From the NCBI GenBank assembly GCA_964036195.1, contig OZ038452.1:23695785-23759784 (forward strand): 64,000 bases of DNA, written 5' to 3'. Below, piece by piece: positions 1-12,051 of the stretch. Below the pieces are notes generated by a model, which searched no databases, was not told the DNA's origin, and saw only the letters and a program-made list of their open reading frames with translations. How positions within the stretch are numbered: the stretch's first letter is position 1; each line of letters begins with the position of its first letter. The position numbers and the translations under genes were made by a program. The DNA is from Sphaerolaimus hirsutus (taxonomy: Eukaryota; Nematoda; Chromadorea; Monhysterida; Sphaerolaimidae).

Positions 1-398
1 GGGAAAGCTATATGTAATTTTTATTTTATTTGAAAAGGACCCAACACAAGTGCATTCATTGCTTGTGTTGGCAGCACACAAAAAAATTGGCTGTGCACTT
101 TACTGCAGCTGTATTTTGTGTGTTTTTTGAAAATTCCCATTTATATTTGCCGGGAAGAAAATTGGCAAAAAACATTCATCAATCTGTAGCAGCAGAACAG
201 GGGGGTGCCAGGGGGTGCCACTTGGCATATATGTAGGCAAAGGTTGTGGGCAGCCCCACATCAAATGGCAGCCATATTGGGCTGCACGTTTCCCTGTGAG
301 ATAGTTATGAAAAATGAGGTACCTGATTTCCCATTTATATTTGCCACCAGTTTAGTGTCCATCCACTGAACCACAACCCCCCCCCCCCAACTTCCCAG

Positions 399-3300
399 CT
401 ATGGCTCACAATGGCCAACGACCACCTGAAGCAAACCGACCCCCAGTGGCATTCGGAAACGTGTCACGAACTGTTCTCCGAGAAAATCACCACTGAGGAT
501 GACAAATTGGGGGCTCAGATTATCAAAGATTTGCACAGAACCGGGTGGGCGGGGCTAGGCGGCGAACATGAAAGAGTGCTGCTTAAACGAGTGCTATTGG
601 CTTATGCTAGACATAATAAGGCCATTGGATATTGCCAGGTGACTAGTGGGTGTGGGGGTGCTGTCGAGTTTGGTCTAGATGAGTGCCGGGTAGCATTAGA
701 TAAAGCCTGGGGCTGGGTTTAGATGAGCACCGGCACAGGTTCATGGTAAAAATGTAGTTTACTGATAATGTTATTGTGTTGTGATGAATATGCATTAAAT
801 GTACTGATAGTGAAATAAAACAATTTCACGTTTAGCTATTTAACACAATTAAGCTATTTTTTCACAATAGAATGGTTTATGGTACATGGCAGAATGCACT
901 GCACAGCGTGTACAGCCAGTAGATTAAAATAGACCAAAAATGACCAAAAAGCCGCCAGATGTATACCAAAAATTCATAACACAATGTATCACATATAAAT
1001 ATCAGGCTAATTTTTTTCTTTGATACAGCTACGTTATTTTCATATTCTTCTCAACTGTGTGAAATAAGGCACGTTTATCTCCAAAAACAACAAAACAAAC
1101 ACCTTTCCAAAACTATAGCCACCTCGCAGGGTTTCAATGTGATAGCCGCACTAATTTTGGACATTGTAGAGTGGAAAGAAGCAGATGCATTGGCAGTAAT
1201 GATTTTACTAGTGGAACACATTCTGCCAGCCGGATATTTCGACCAGACACTGAGAGCCCTCACTGTGGACATGGCTGTTCTCGCTGAACTGATGCACCAA
1301 AGACTGCCCAAATTGGCAGAGCATTTGGAACACTTGCAGAAAAATAGTGGTGTGTTTTTAGGTTTAAAATGTGATATTGAATGTAAACTGTGAAGATTTG
1401 TAACTGTGCAAAAACATTAAAAATAACAAAAACACTTGTATTTTAGAATCAGAGTTCGAGCCGCCAGTGAGCAATGTGTTCACAATGCAATGGCTGCTGA
1501 CATTGTTCGCAACATGCCTGCCTAGAACTGCTGTGCTGCGCATTTGGGACAGCCTTTTACTTGGTGAGAATTGGGGCTAGATTAGAGGGACTTATTGCTA
1601 TCTAATTGAGGGCCAGTTACACAGGAATTCTTTGAATTATAATTTCAATTGACTTCGTAGTTTCTTTAATTGATTCCGATTTTGTTAAGCGAAAAAAACC
1701 TACGTTACTTTTATTTGGATCAGTGCCAACTTTCCATTTCACATTTGACAAGGTGCACATTCAGCATTGGACAAATATTCACCATTTTATTTCATTCCGC
1801 AAAATTGCGTAGCCACAACTTACACACTCACTTTCAAAACCAAAAACTACAATCACAAATATTTTCAGACGGCAGTGAAATGTTACTTCGCACTGCTCTA
1901 GCTATATGGGCGCGCACTAGCAAAAGAGCATGTCAAACGCAAAGTGCGGATGAATTCTATGAGCTGATGAATGATGTTTGCAGGCAGCTCAGCCAGCTGT
2001 CTCACCAGGATTGTAATAAACTGCTGCAGGTGGGATTTTTTAAAATACCTAGAATCTATCTTAGAAATTCACATACAATTGATAGTGTAGCGATTTCACG
2101 GTTTTCAGTGAAATCTACCATATACCATTTGAATGAAGAACCTATTTCTTCTCATGACATTTTACTGTTATCAGTTATCACTATCGCTGAGTTGCACAAC
2201 TTCACAAGTGACTTTATTCATCAAAATATGGTAACATCGTCTGTAAACCAGGCATATCTGTTTTTTTGCCAGTTCCATGCTTTACAAATCCTTTTCACAT
2301 TTTGAGAGATAACTTCAAATATACTCGGCGGACAGCACACCTAGTATGAAAACCTACCATAATTTAATGAATAAAATCTTGTGATAAATTTTATAATTAA
2401 TTATTCCATAGTAAAAACGAAATATAATGATGAAAAACTGTATAATTTTGGTTCATTATTCAGATGGGTTATGGTAGGTTTTCATACTAAGTGTGCTGTC
2501 AGCCACGTATACACAATCTCCAATTATGATAGTGTTTCTGGTAGTGTGCACAATTTAAATCTTGAACAACACAGGTAATCTATCAAATGTCCGAGTTCCC
2601 CTACACCATAGTAGCAGAGTTGAGAGAGAAATACACCTGGAATATTCAGCCATTTACCAGCACCCTGAAACAATTGGGAAGGTCACTTTTGCACGATGAA
2701 GATGACAGTAATGCGGGAATTGGCCCCTGTTTGGCTGGAATCATGAGTGGCAATGGTAAGTGTGACTCAATTTTGACCCAATTTTGTAATACCCCCAAAA
2801 ATTGGGTGAAAATGGGCATGCATTGCAGGAGGCAAACCCGCACTGAGGGCCACAGACTTGGCAACACTCCAAAAGCAATACAAGTTGATGAAGCAAAGAC
2901 AGAAGCAGGCTGCTGTTATTCTGCAAAGTCAGTTGGGTTAACTGATTTACAAATACCACCTAGGTATATTTCTTCCAAAAAAGTTGTTTAATTTTTGAAC
3001 ATACATGGGGGGGTCCAGAAATCTTTTTTGTTTTTTGATGTGGTTTGTATAAGGTGCGATTACAACTCGACGTAAAATTCAATCGTCTCCAATTTTTCAT
3101 GGATAATATATGTATCAATAAATGAATAAATGGACTCCTTTGAGATGACCTAAATTACACACCCTTGCAGATGCCTACGCAGCTGGACAGGCAAGAATAA
3201 ATGACACATTGCACATAAAAAGAGGGGCAAATGGAACCAGCAATGCCACCAGTGGCAGCCCTAGCTTAATTAGCCCCTTCTCACCCACAAACAAAGCGTT

Positions 3301-5980
3301 CAACCACCTTTATGGACAACCAAAAGACTTGTCAGTTTTTATTTGATGGATATAAATATTACATACTAGTCAAATGTGTAACACTTTTAAGTAATGGATG
3401 ACTGGAGAGGAAAGATAAAACTGTATTATTCTGTATACAAAATTCACATCTGGTACTTGCACATTGTAGAAGTTTGTACCACTAAACATAGCATTCATTG
3501 GAATGAAAGTATTTATGAAAGCTGTGGCTACTTTTTATTTTTAAATTGATAAGACAATGTATTTAAATATACATCAAATCAGCACTTCACTCAAAGAATT
3601 CCAGTTTGTGTACCTTGTACCTTTTAATAACAAACCAGACACTCCCCACACAGCACACTGACAACAATAAATGGGACACTTTTGGTATCTGCCAAGCCTG
3701 TCCAACCCCAAGGGCGCTGCAGAAATTCATCAGAAACCCAATCTACAAAAACACAACAAAAATCTGCAAAAGGGGATAGCAGAGCCAGATTTTTAAGCAT
3801 AAAAGAGGACAAATTGAGAAATTGGTGCAATGTCTCAACTGCGTCGAGCAGCAGTGTGAGACCGAGATCGAGCATAGATGATGGCAGTTTGACCAATGGA
3901 ATTACAAGTAGTGGCACTATTAGACCTGTTTGGAGCAGTAGTGATAGTTTGAATGGTGGGTAGGGTTTTTGGGGAAGATTTATGGAAAACAATGTTTGGC
4001 CACAGATATTTGTTTGCAAATGTAACAGACATCTCCAGTTATTGGAATTACCCTTCATTTGAAAACATATTGTCTCATCACTGAGGATGTTTTTGTGAGC
4101 ATCCAGAAGGGATGGACCTTCCTTGGCGGCAGTGGTGGGGCAAAAAAGCTAGATAAAGAACTATTACAATGTAAAAAAAAGTTTGAGTTATTCTAATGTA
4201 CATTTTATTTTAAGAATTTTAATCCAACAGGATCATTTTATTTTCAACACTGCAACAATCACATGGTATTTGAATGAAAGTACCTAGGTATCTATAATAC
4301 TTAAATTTGAAATCCACCCCAAAACCACCCACAGAAACACTGAGCCAATGTGTCACCCCAATCAATATCAGTGAAAACTCACTCAAACGCAGTTGCACAG
4401 TTGACAACATGCACACAGATGAACAAATCAATTTGTTTTTATTTAGAGATTGTGAATCAGAATTCAGACAAAGGAGGGCGTCTGAGAGTGATGTGAAACC
4501 GTTATCACACGCTGCATTGAGAAGGCTGTTGAATATGGCCAAAAAGCATCACTGTGGTGAGTTTTGAAGTGTAAAATGAAATATTTTACCTGGGTTAACT
4601 GACTTGTCAGCAGAATCTTAGGCTTACTCATGATTGTGATGATTACAATCAAACCAGATCAGCCAACCTCTAAGCCGACGTCTCACATCATGTCATAAAA
4701 GTTACGAAAACAACGATATTTACCACGTAATTTTGCACGTATTTAACGGCGAGAACTCGGCCGTAAAGTAAATCCGGCCGTAAGGCATAGTTGTACAAAC
4801 GTATTTACGTTTACTCGATAAATACGTACACTCGAGTGCTGCGTAAATACGTTTACGTTTCCTCCCGAAAAAATACCGGTACTCACTTACTCGCGTACTT
4901 AGTACGCGGGTACAGAAAACGTGATCGAGAACATTTTTTGAGTGCATAAAAAGCAAAAAATCACTCACACGAATATAAACGGCTGAAAAAATAACATTGG
5001 AAATTATAGAATTCCCGATGGGTAGGGATAGCGACGACTCTCGCTTTCACGTATACTCAGGGACGTAGCCAGGATTTTTGAGCGGGGGGGGCGGATTGTA
5101 TACGGAGCTCGGCGAACGGGGGGGGGCGGCGCCCCCCCCCTAAAATTTGACCCCTGTGGTAAGGGAATGGTGCGTTGGCGCCAGCGCCATTCGTAGGCGC
5201 GACGCCATGGCGCCATTGGCGCCAAATGGGTCTGTACATGTATGTATTTTACATACATATACAGCGAACGGAACACATTTTGAGTGTTTTTTTGGTCCTA
5301 AACTTAAGTATGACCAGAAAATACTGTGCGGTGACGAAATGCGCGCTTGCGCGCAAAATTTTTCCGAACTGCCGACAAAATCGCTTTACGGAAGTGCCAT
5401 TTTGGGCATATTTTTTGGTCCGACCCGGGAAGGGGGGGGGGGGGCGGCCGCCCCCCCCGCCCCCCCCCCCTGGCTACGTCCTTGCGTATACTCATCTTTA
5501 CGTTTTCCTAGGTACAAAACTAAAGTAGCATCCTCAACTTTACGGCCGGACCATCCCCGTATTTAACGGCAAAATAAATAAATTCTTGGAAAATTAGCGT
5601 CATGTTTATAGTTTCATAAAACAATGGCCATGTTCCGTGTTCGGGACGGTCGTAAACAGTGTTTTTGCCCAAAAATCAAACTAACCAAAAAGTGACATTT
5701 CCACACAGAACCACAAAAGCCGCGTCGAAAAATTAGCAGCACATCGACAAACGAACCAGACACGCATCAAAATGGCTCGCAAAATCACCACCAAAAAGGG
5801 ACCCCACTGAATGCCAGACCACAACGCCTAACAAAGGAACAATTGAATGCGTCAAAGAGCATTTTACAAGCTGCTGGACAAAGTTTGAAGGCTAATTTGA
5901 TGCCGGACACATTCAATCCATTTCCCACAAAGCACCATAGCAGGCTGATTGAAAGAGAGAAACAGTTTGGGTTGTATTGA
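399..5980 (+). CDS. TBC1D30: TBC1D30-like Rab GTPase-activating protein, C-terminal 634 residues (10 exons)
   Basis: Exons read as 399-638, 1130-1349, 1447-1563, 1869-2029, 2575-2755, 2829-2927, 3171-3330, 3723-3955, 4335-4556 and 5709-5980. All junctions are GT-AG, phases agree, and the spliced length is 1905 nt ending in TGA at 5978-5980. The TBC domain occupies roughly the first 230 residues and carries both catalytic fingers of RabGAPs: the arginine finger in IIKDLHRTG and the glutamine finger in IGYCQG (split by intron 1). Later matches to TBC1D30 include SVDMAV-type (LTVDMAV), NVFTMQWLLTLFATCLP, LAELREKYTW and a C-terminal NPFP...FGLY segment. TBC1D30 is known as a RabGAP linked to Rab8 and ciliary trafficking; that role is inferred from the family. 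The tail (exons 6-10) is Ser/Thr/Lys/Gln-rich and probably disordered. The 5' exons lie outside the window, so the start is not seen. An hAT-like MITE sits in the last intron. Confidence 0.9.
5058..5484 (+). mobile_element. hAT-like MITE, family 1, copy a
   Basis: Ends CAGGGACGTAGCCAGG and CCTGGCTACGTCCTTG are inverted repeats. They are flanked by a perfect 8-bp duplication, cgtatact (5050-5057 and 5485-5492), as expected for hAT transposition. The interior has long G and C runs and a gcgccatggcgcc block, with no coding potential. It lies in the last intron of the TBC1D30 gene. The G/C runs create proline/glycine-rich spurious reading frames on both strands. Confidence 0.85.
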
Positions 5981-6004
5981 TTGCGAAATGAAGTGAAAAC
6001 TATG

Positions 6005-6136
6005 TACCGTATATCGTTGAATAAGTCCCCCCCCTCGAATAACTTCCCCCTGTTGTTTGAGTGAGGAAAAACTCCCCCCGTCGATGAACGCCATCGAGAG
6101 GTAACTCCATCGGGACTAATTCTAGGAAATACAGTA
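6005..6136. mobile_element. TACCGTAT-type MITE, short copy
   Basis: Begins taccgtat and ends aatacagta, with the C-rich motif gaataagtcccccccctcg next to the left end. It lies just 3' of the TBC1D30 stop codon, probably in its 3' UTR. The rest of 6137-7606, the convergent gap to PPA1, shows no gene and no clear repeat. Confidence 0.6.
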
Positions 6137-7606
6137 CACAAAAACTTCAGGTGCCCCCATCTCATGAAACATCTAGCCGAAACTCAAATGTCACGTACTT
6201 TACATTCAATAGGAAGTTTCCATCACCCGAAATTTTGATAAGCTCTTTCGTAAAAAATAGATTTCAGGGCACATAAATTTTATAGTCACGCATTTTACGT
6301 GCTCCAGTCTATAAACAGCGTTTTTGGACACAAGTTCTCATGTCAGATAGCTAAAAGCAATAAATTCAGTTGTTGTTTCTTTCTTTCTATTTTCGTTTCT
6401 TTCTTCAGTTGCCTGAACCGGTACCTAGACACAAATATTTTTAATTGCATTTTCAAGTGCTATCAATTCAATGAACTATAACAATTGATCATAAACGAAT
6501 TTCTTTGAAAAATACAAAAATGCTGCAAGACGCAAGCAAGTGTCGAGCAAGCAAAAAATTTGGGATGTACTTTCAGCATAAACTGAACTGGAGTCGCGTA
6601 CAAGCGGTGAATGTTATTTTCACGAAAACTTTTTTTTACAATTTTGATTGTATTCACGATGACGTCATTCCCAGTTGGGGCGTAAATTACTACCAGTGTC
6701 AAATTAATTTTCATATCAAAGCATCATTCATATGAATACAAAACCGTTCAGTGTGTTCGGTGAATGAAAAATGAACAAACAATAACAAAGTTCCAGCGAT
6801 AACGAACTCTGGGTTCACTCAAAAAGGGGCGTGTCAAAAAAGCCTAAAAGTGACCCATTTATGCACCAGCAATAAAAATTACGGAATGCAAATCTGGCTA
6901 TTTCAAATAAATTTCGCTTTGGTGCGTAAAAATTCATAATGTCCTAGAACGGAAAAATGTGATTCGGGCAAACAACGTATAATTTTGTTAAATTTCTTTC
7001 AAAATGAATAAAGATTTAGAAAAGGATAATTTTCAAACCTAATTTTATAACTTATTTCAAGATGAACTTTCCTGATATAAGCTAACATTGTCATCCACAG
7101 AAATTCCACTTTCGACCAAAATATAAGAAAAATTTGAGCTGTTAAAAAAATTGCATGCCAGCACTGGTTGTATTTTAGGCGGAACCATGAAACAAACAAC
7201 ACCGAGAAGAGTTGGGACCATATTCCATACGAATATAGATCCAATTCAATTCGATATTTGATTTGTCATCTAAAATAATCAATGTCGATATTTGACAAAA
7301 AGGTTGCTGGATCGACACGAAAAATCGTCCTAACCACAGGCATAGCTGCACAAAACTATACTCCACTGACCGCACACCTTACAGTGAAATGTACCGTAAT
7401 CCATTGAATAAAGAAGCTATTAAAAAATTCTCATCACATTACATTTCTTCCGCCACCGATGTATGTCTGAAATTTCATCTATCAACCAAAAATACAACAT
7501 TACCAGTAAAGCATGCGGTCCCATCAATGTACTAGCCGCCATGTCACAACCAAAACTGCCCACACTCAAAATCAATCAAAATAGATCCCTACCCACCCAA
7601 CTCTCA

Positions 7607-10600
7607 TCACAAATTCGCACTGACAACTTTGTCATCGCGTAAAAAGTGCCAATTGTCGACATCGGGGGGCGGGGCGTGCGGAGGGGCCGGCTCAGCTGTG
7701 CTAGTCATGTGCGCCAAGGCGCTATTGGCGTCGATTTTCTTGGCGCTTGACTCCACGCTGGTGTTCTCGCTGAGAAAAAGGCGGAGTTTAAATATCGTAT
7801 CTCCTCGAAATACCCAAAGGGGGTTGATTATTTCGCCAGCAACTTTTGAGGGGGGTAATTTGAGGGATCAATCAATCAATCAATCATCAAACAACATGAT
7901 TTTAATAACCCAGCGAAAAACGAGAAATTATGCAGAAACCAACATGGCGAATTTAGTCTGATTTGCGTCACCGATTAAGCTCTGCCAGAAATCGTGCGTC
8001 TGTTCGATAATTTTGAGTGCATATTCCTGAAAAAATAGAAAGCTTGAAAATCAACAAAATTCTGAAAACGGTGATAACAAAAACAACGGTTAAACATACA
8101 GGGGTGGGCATCTTCAGTTACCGCTGGGAAAATGCGATAGATTGAGCTACGGTTGAGCTATCAGAATGAAATTTTAACACAATGGAGTAGACTCCATAGG
8201 ACACCTATTCTGAAGTTTGCAACCCAAACGGCCACATTTTGGGTGAGTTGTGGAACACACGGTTTTTAGTGTAATTTTGTGACTTGGCGTCACCCATAGG
8301 ATAAATCGAGGGTGGCATTTGAGGGGGGGGGGCATCGGTCGTTGGCGTCGTCCCATTCTGTCGTACATCGGCCGATTTTGATGCCCTTTGAGTATGTTGT
8401 GGTCGCGCCTACTACCAAATTCTTTTTTTACTCGAATAGTCCCCCAGTCCCGAGATAAGGGGGGTGAAGTCACAAAATTACACTAAAAACTGTGTGTTCC
8501 ACAACTCCTCCAAACTGTGGCCGTTTGGGTTGCAAACTTCAGCATAGGTGTCCTATGGAGTCTACTCTATTGTGTTAAAATTTCATTGTGATAGCTCAAC
8601 TATAGCTCAAGCTATCGCGTTTTTCCAGCGGTAACTGAAGATGCCCACCCCTGTACAAGCGTGAAACGTACCTGACTTTTGTACTGTCCATTGAAAGCAA
8701 ACTTATTGGGCACTTTGTCAGTACCAGTGGGTAGTTTGTAGTTGCGGAACCATTCGTGCGTCGCCTGCAAAAAACACGTTATTTGAAAACAAACGTTCAG
8801 CTTCCACGATTTTCGATCAAGCCAAACCTGCAATTCCAAAAATGTTTAAGTTGAAACCTTGACAAAATCACGTGTACACTTGACAATTTTTGCCGATTGG
8901 AATAAAACACACAAAAATGGTCACTCTAAAAATCGCAAAGGTGGCAATCGCAATTTTGCAGGGCATTTTACATGACTTTTGACACTTTGCAAAACATTTT
9001 ACATTTTACAGGGTCTGGGACTTCCCGGACCATCAAAATGTGGCTCAAACCAACGTAGGTAAATAAATCACTACACAAATAAAACCCTATCAAATTCAAA
9101 CCAACTCTGAGCAAGCCGGGCATATAAGTCTCCACATCGCTAATATCGTGCATCTTTTCCGCCAGTGGATCTCTGATATCGATGGCGATACATTTCCAAT
9201 CAGTTTCCCCCTCGTCGATTAGCGCCAACGTACCGAGCACCTTCACCTGGTCGATTGAGAAAAAAATTTGAATGGAATCGATTGAAAAGTCTATTGAATA
9301 GGCCAGAGAGTAGGGTTGGAAAAAATCGATTAAAAACCATTTTTAAACGGGTTTAAAATCAAAATCCCCGATTTGATTACTAAAAGATTTCTATTAAAAC
9401 TAGCTCTCCAACCATAGCAGATGGTTCACAAATATGACAATGGCGTGTCGACAACTCTTGAAAATAAGGTTGAAACGACAGGACTTTTTAATAGCAATAA
9501 ACGCTGGCTATTCAATACGCCGAAACTCCCCACGTGCCTTTGAGGGGGTTGTGCAGTCATTGTCTAGTTTACATTTAATTTATACATTTTTGGAACTTAT
9601 GGAAAAAATTGACATTTTACTTTTCAGTCTACTATATAAATAGAACCGCAAAAATTGCTTCCCCATATATTTGGACTTGTTATGTAGGCACAGTAGCTAT
9701 CTGTGTCGATTTTCCCATCATGCTTACCGTTTGGCTCCGAGTATAATTCCCGGGGCACTATACAAATTTGGAGGCTTTTTAAAAACATTTTCCAAGTGCT
9801 GTGCATAGTGCCCGGGCACTGTGCCATTCACCTAACGCCGCCGTCTATGCATGATTGTATAGTGACAGTACGATCAAACCGACAGGTTCGACCAGACGCA
9901 CGCCGCAACGCGCCACTTCTATTTAGTTTCTTTCATCTTTATACAACAGGCGCCGGGCAAGAGAAAATTTGCGTGAGAGACTTAAGTAATCCACAATGTT
10001 TGCCAAATATTTTTCTGTGCATTGCATAGTGCCCGGGCACTAGGCATGGAACTTTTTGCAATGTATAGGTCCCCGGGCACTATGATCGGGGGGAATTATA
10101 CTCGGAGCCATACGGTAGTCATGCTGACTAACTTGCTAACTTCCAATACTACATCAATAGTTTGCACTTAATTGGTCCTATATAAAGCGGACCCAATTCT
10201 AAAAACCTCAAAAACTTTGACCAAACAAACGCACTGGGTAAACCTCCCCCCTGAGGGCTACTCTGGTCCCAATTTCACATATATCAATAGGGTCCTTGTC
10301 CCCAGCCGCTTGGGTATCACTATCCACGTGGGCGGGATCCTCCCATGTCTGTAAATTTTTTATAGTTGATTTAATTTTCGATCGATCGATAATTAACTTA
10401 TGAAATATTTCATATTAATCCAAATAAATAGTAAAAAAATTTAGAATGTTGAATTTTTGTAACAAAAAATGATAAAACTCGAACGAGAGGTGAAAGTATG
10501 TTTTAAAGAAACCTGTGGCAAGGCGCCGTAATTCCAAATGTAGCCCTTGTGCGGAAAAATGTTGTGCACGAAACGGGTTTTGCCCTTTTTCAAGTCCTGT

Positions 10601-12051
10601 TTGATTGGATTCAGAGGCTCGTCAGTGGCGATCTGCGAGAAAACAGGCAATGTGTTTTCGCTATTTGTCTGTGGGATTGGGATTTTATACAGGGGGGGGG
10701 GTTATACAGAGTTCGTCGATTAGGGAGGGGGCGAGGCCCCCTCCCCAGGGCCGTATCCAGGGGGGGGGGGGCGGGGGGGGCTGCAGCCCCCCCCCCCTTC
10801 CGGGTGAGACATGAAAAACGCAGGAAAATACTACTTTCGGTATCAATTTTTGAGGTGTTTGTAAAAATTTTTGCGCGCAAGCGCGCATATTCCACCACAC
10901 AAGCGGTATTTTCAGTAAATCAGTCGCTTTAGTCCCAACTCCATGTGAAATGGACTCAATTTTGTGCCTGCTGCACTATATGTATGTATTTTTACATACA
11001 TATACAGCGGTTCTAAGCGCCAGCGCCAACGCCAATGACGCCATGGCGTGACGCCTATGTATGGCGCTGGCGCCAAAACGCCATTCCGCGTCTGTGTAGG
11101 GAAAATTTTAGGGGGGGGGGGTTCAGCCCCCCCCCCTCGCCGGGTTCCGTAAACAAGCAGCCCCCCCCGCTCAAAAATCCTGGATACGTCCCTGCCCCTC
11201 CCGCTAAGATTTTCTTTCTATAGTAAGTGGCGCTTGTCCCATTCGTAAGCGACATCTTGAAGTGTAATTGATAGTTCAGAAATAAACGCTCCATGATGCT
11301 CTCGTGAAGAAAAAATTGCGCGCAATATACCCTTAAAATACCCCCACACAAAGGGGGGCGGGCCCCCCCTTGGATACCTTGAAAACCAGATATAGTGTCG
11401 AGTAAAACAGTTATATAACATCTACAAAAAAACAGTTATATAGCTGTGCAAATGGCTCCAAGTCATGAAATGGAAATATACAATCCGCCTTACCCACACA
11501 CACCACAGAAAAATTAGCCTCAAAACGGGCATTTTCGCACGCACCTCCATTTTGGCATTCGTCCATCTGGGAATCTCGCAAATCATGTTGTAAGTTCTCG
11601 CCTGCGCGTCGTGCACAAGGGGGATATCGTGCCATGGACTCACCAAAACGCCCGCAGCGTTCCCTGAATTGCGAGGACATTTTGTAGTTTTTTTTGATGG
11701 GTTTATGGGTGCCTAAATTGGGATTATTGAGACAAGAGTGGATGTTCGCGTAATCACGTTTCTCGGATAGGAATATTAATCGGAAAGTTTTTATAATTGA
11801 TAAAAATTTAATAAATTTTCACTAAATATTAAATTTGAATAAAGTCCACATCTCCTTCTTACACCAAAATTCATTTCAACCTTAATCTACACCTTAACTC
11901 GCAAAGCTTCATCTAAATGTACTTTTCACTTGGCACTGATCCAAAATAAGCTGAAACATAGACAAAACAGACTGAAAAACACCCGATAATCTGTCGTAAA
12001 CGCGCTGCCGCGTTCCACAATGGAAAATTCTGACGCCGCCGCCGCAGCCAT
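7607..12051 (-). CDS. PPA1: Soluble inorganic pyrophosphatase, complete, 291 aa, 8 exons
   Basis: Hydrolyses pyrophosphate to two phosphates in the cytosol (or nucleus/mitochondrion, by isoform), pulling biosynthetic reactions forward. Exons on the minus strand: 12051-11973, 11663-11545, 10632-10513, 10348-10244, 9246-9106, 8764-8672, 8026-7971/7972 and 7769/7770-7607. Length matches human PPA1 (289 aa). Family I landmarks in order: [85 protein letters not shown] and VDNWHF near the C terminus. The metal-binding aspartates of DxDPxD are present, but the usual Asn in GDNDPID is Lys here. The first seven exons join with GT-AG and consistent phases; the last junction does not (see findings). The start was chosen at MAAAAASEF because it leads in frame into TTDYRVF. 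No signal peptide is seen. The gene is divergent from the FTP-domain gene. Confidence 0.93.
8099..8653. mobile_element. Long inverted-repeat MITE in PPA1 intron 6
   Basis: The two halves are near-perfect inverted repeats. The left end is CAGGGGTGGGCATCTTCAG and the right end is its complement, ending CACCCCTG, with TA on both sides. Each arm is about 180 bp and contains agtagactccataggacac or its complement. It fills most of the 645-bp intron between PPA1 exons 6 and 7 and ends 18 bp from the exon 6 donor site. Confidence 0.85.
8945..9035. repeat. Degenerate copy of the introner family in PPA1 intron 5
   Basis: Contains the family core, gcagggcattttacatgact followed by tttgacactttgc, and a right end reading tttacagggtctgggact. 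It begins near ggtggcaatcg. The left half of the inverted repeat is missing and it does not reach either splice site, so it is a relic rather than the whole intron. Confidence 0.7.
9716..10128. mobile_element. Foldback element in PPA1 intron 4
   Basis: The left arm reads taccgtttggctccgagta and the right arm is its near complement (tactcggagccatacggta). Inside are repeated gtgcccgggcac-type palindromes. No coding capacity. It accounts for much of the 861-bp intron between PPA1 exons 4 and 5. Confidence 0.65.
10746..11194 (-). mobile_element. hAT-like MITE, family 1, copy b
   Basis: Same family as 5058-5484 but reversed, starting CAGGGCCGTATCCAGG. A perfect 8-bp duplication, cccctccc, lies at 10738-10745 and 11195-11202. 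The target sequence is itself G/C-run repeat DNA, so this is probably an insertion into an older repeat. It lies in PPA1 intron 2. Confidence 0.85.

Noticed and set aside
1-398. Possible upstream TBC1D30 exon before position 399.
   Set aside because: No frame there shows TBC-domain similarity; the stretch ends in a polypyrimidine tract and an acceptor, so it looks like intron.
5004-5566. Proline/glycine-rich ORFs, also at 10.6-10.9, 15.0-15.5 and 19.2-19.6 kb.
   Set aside because: Translations of homopolymer G/C runs in the hAT-like MITEs.
11411-11680. Frame beginning [15 protein letters not shown] as the PPA1 start.
   Set aside because: That frame does not contain the pyrophosphatase motifs; the neighbouring frame ([15 protein letters not shown]) does, and it joins an upstream exon with MAAAAASEF by GT-AG.
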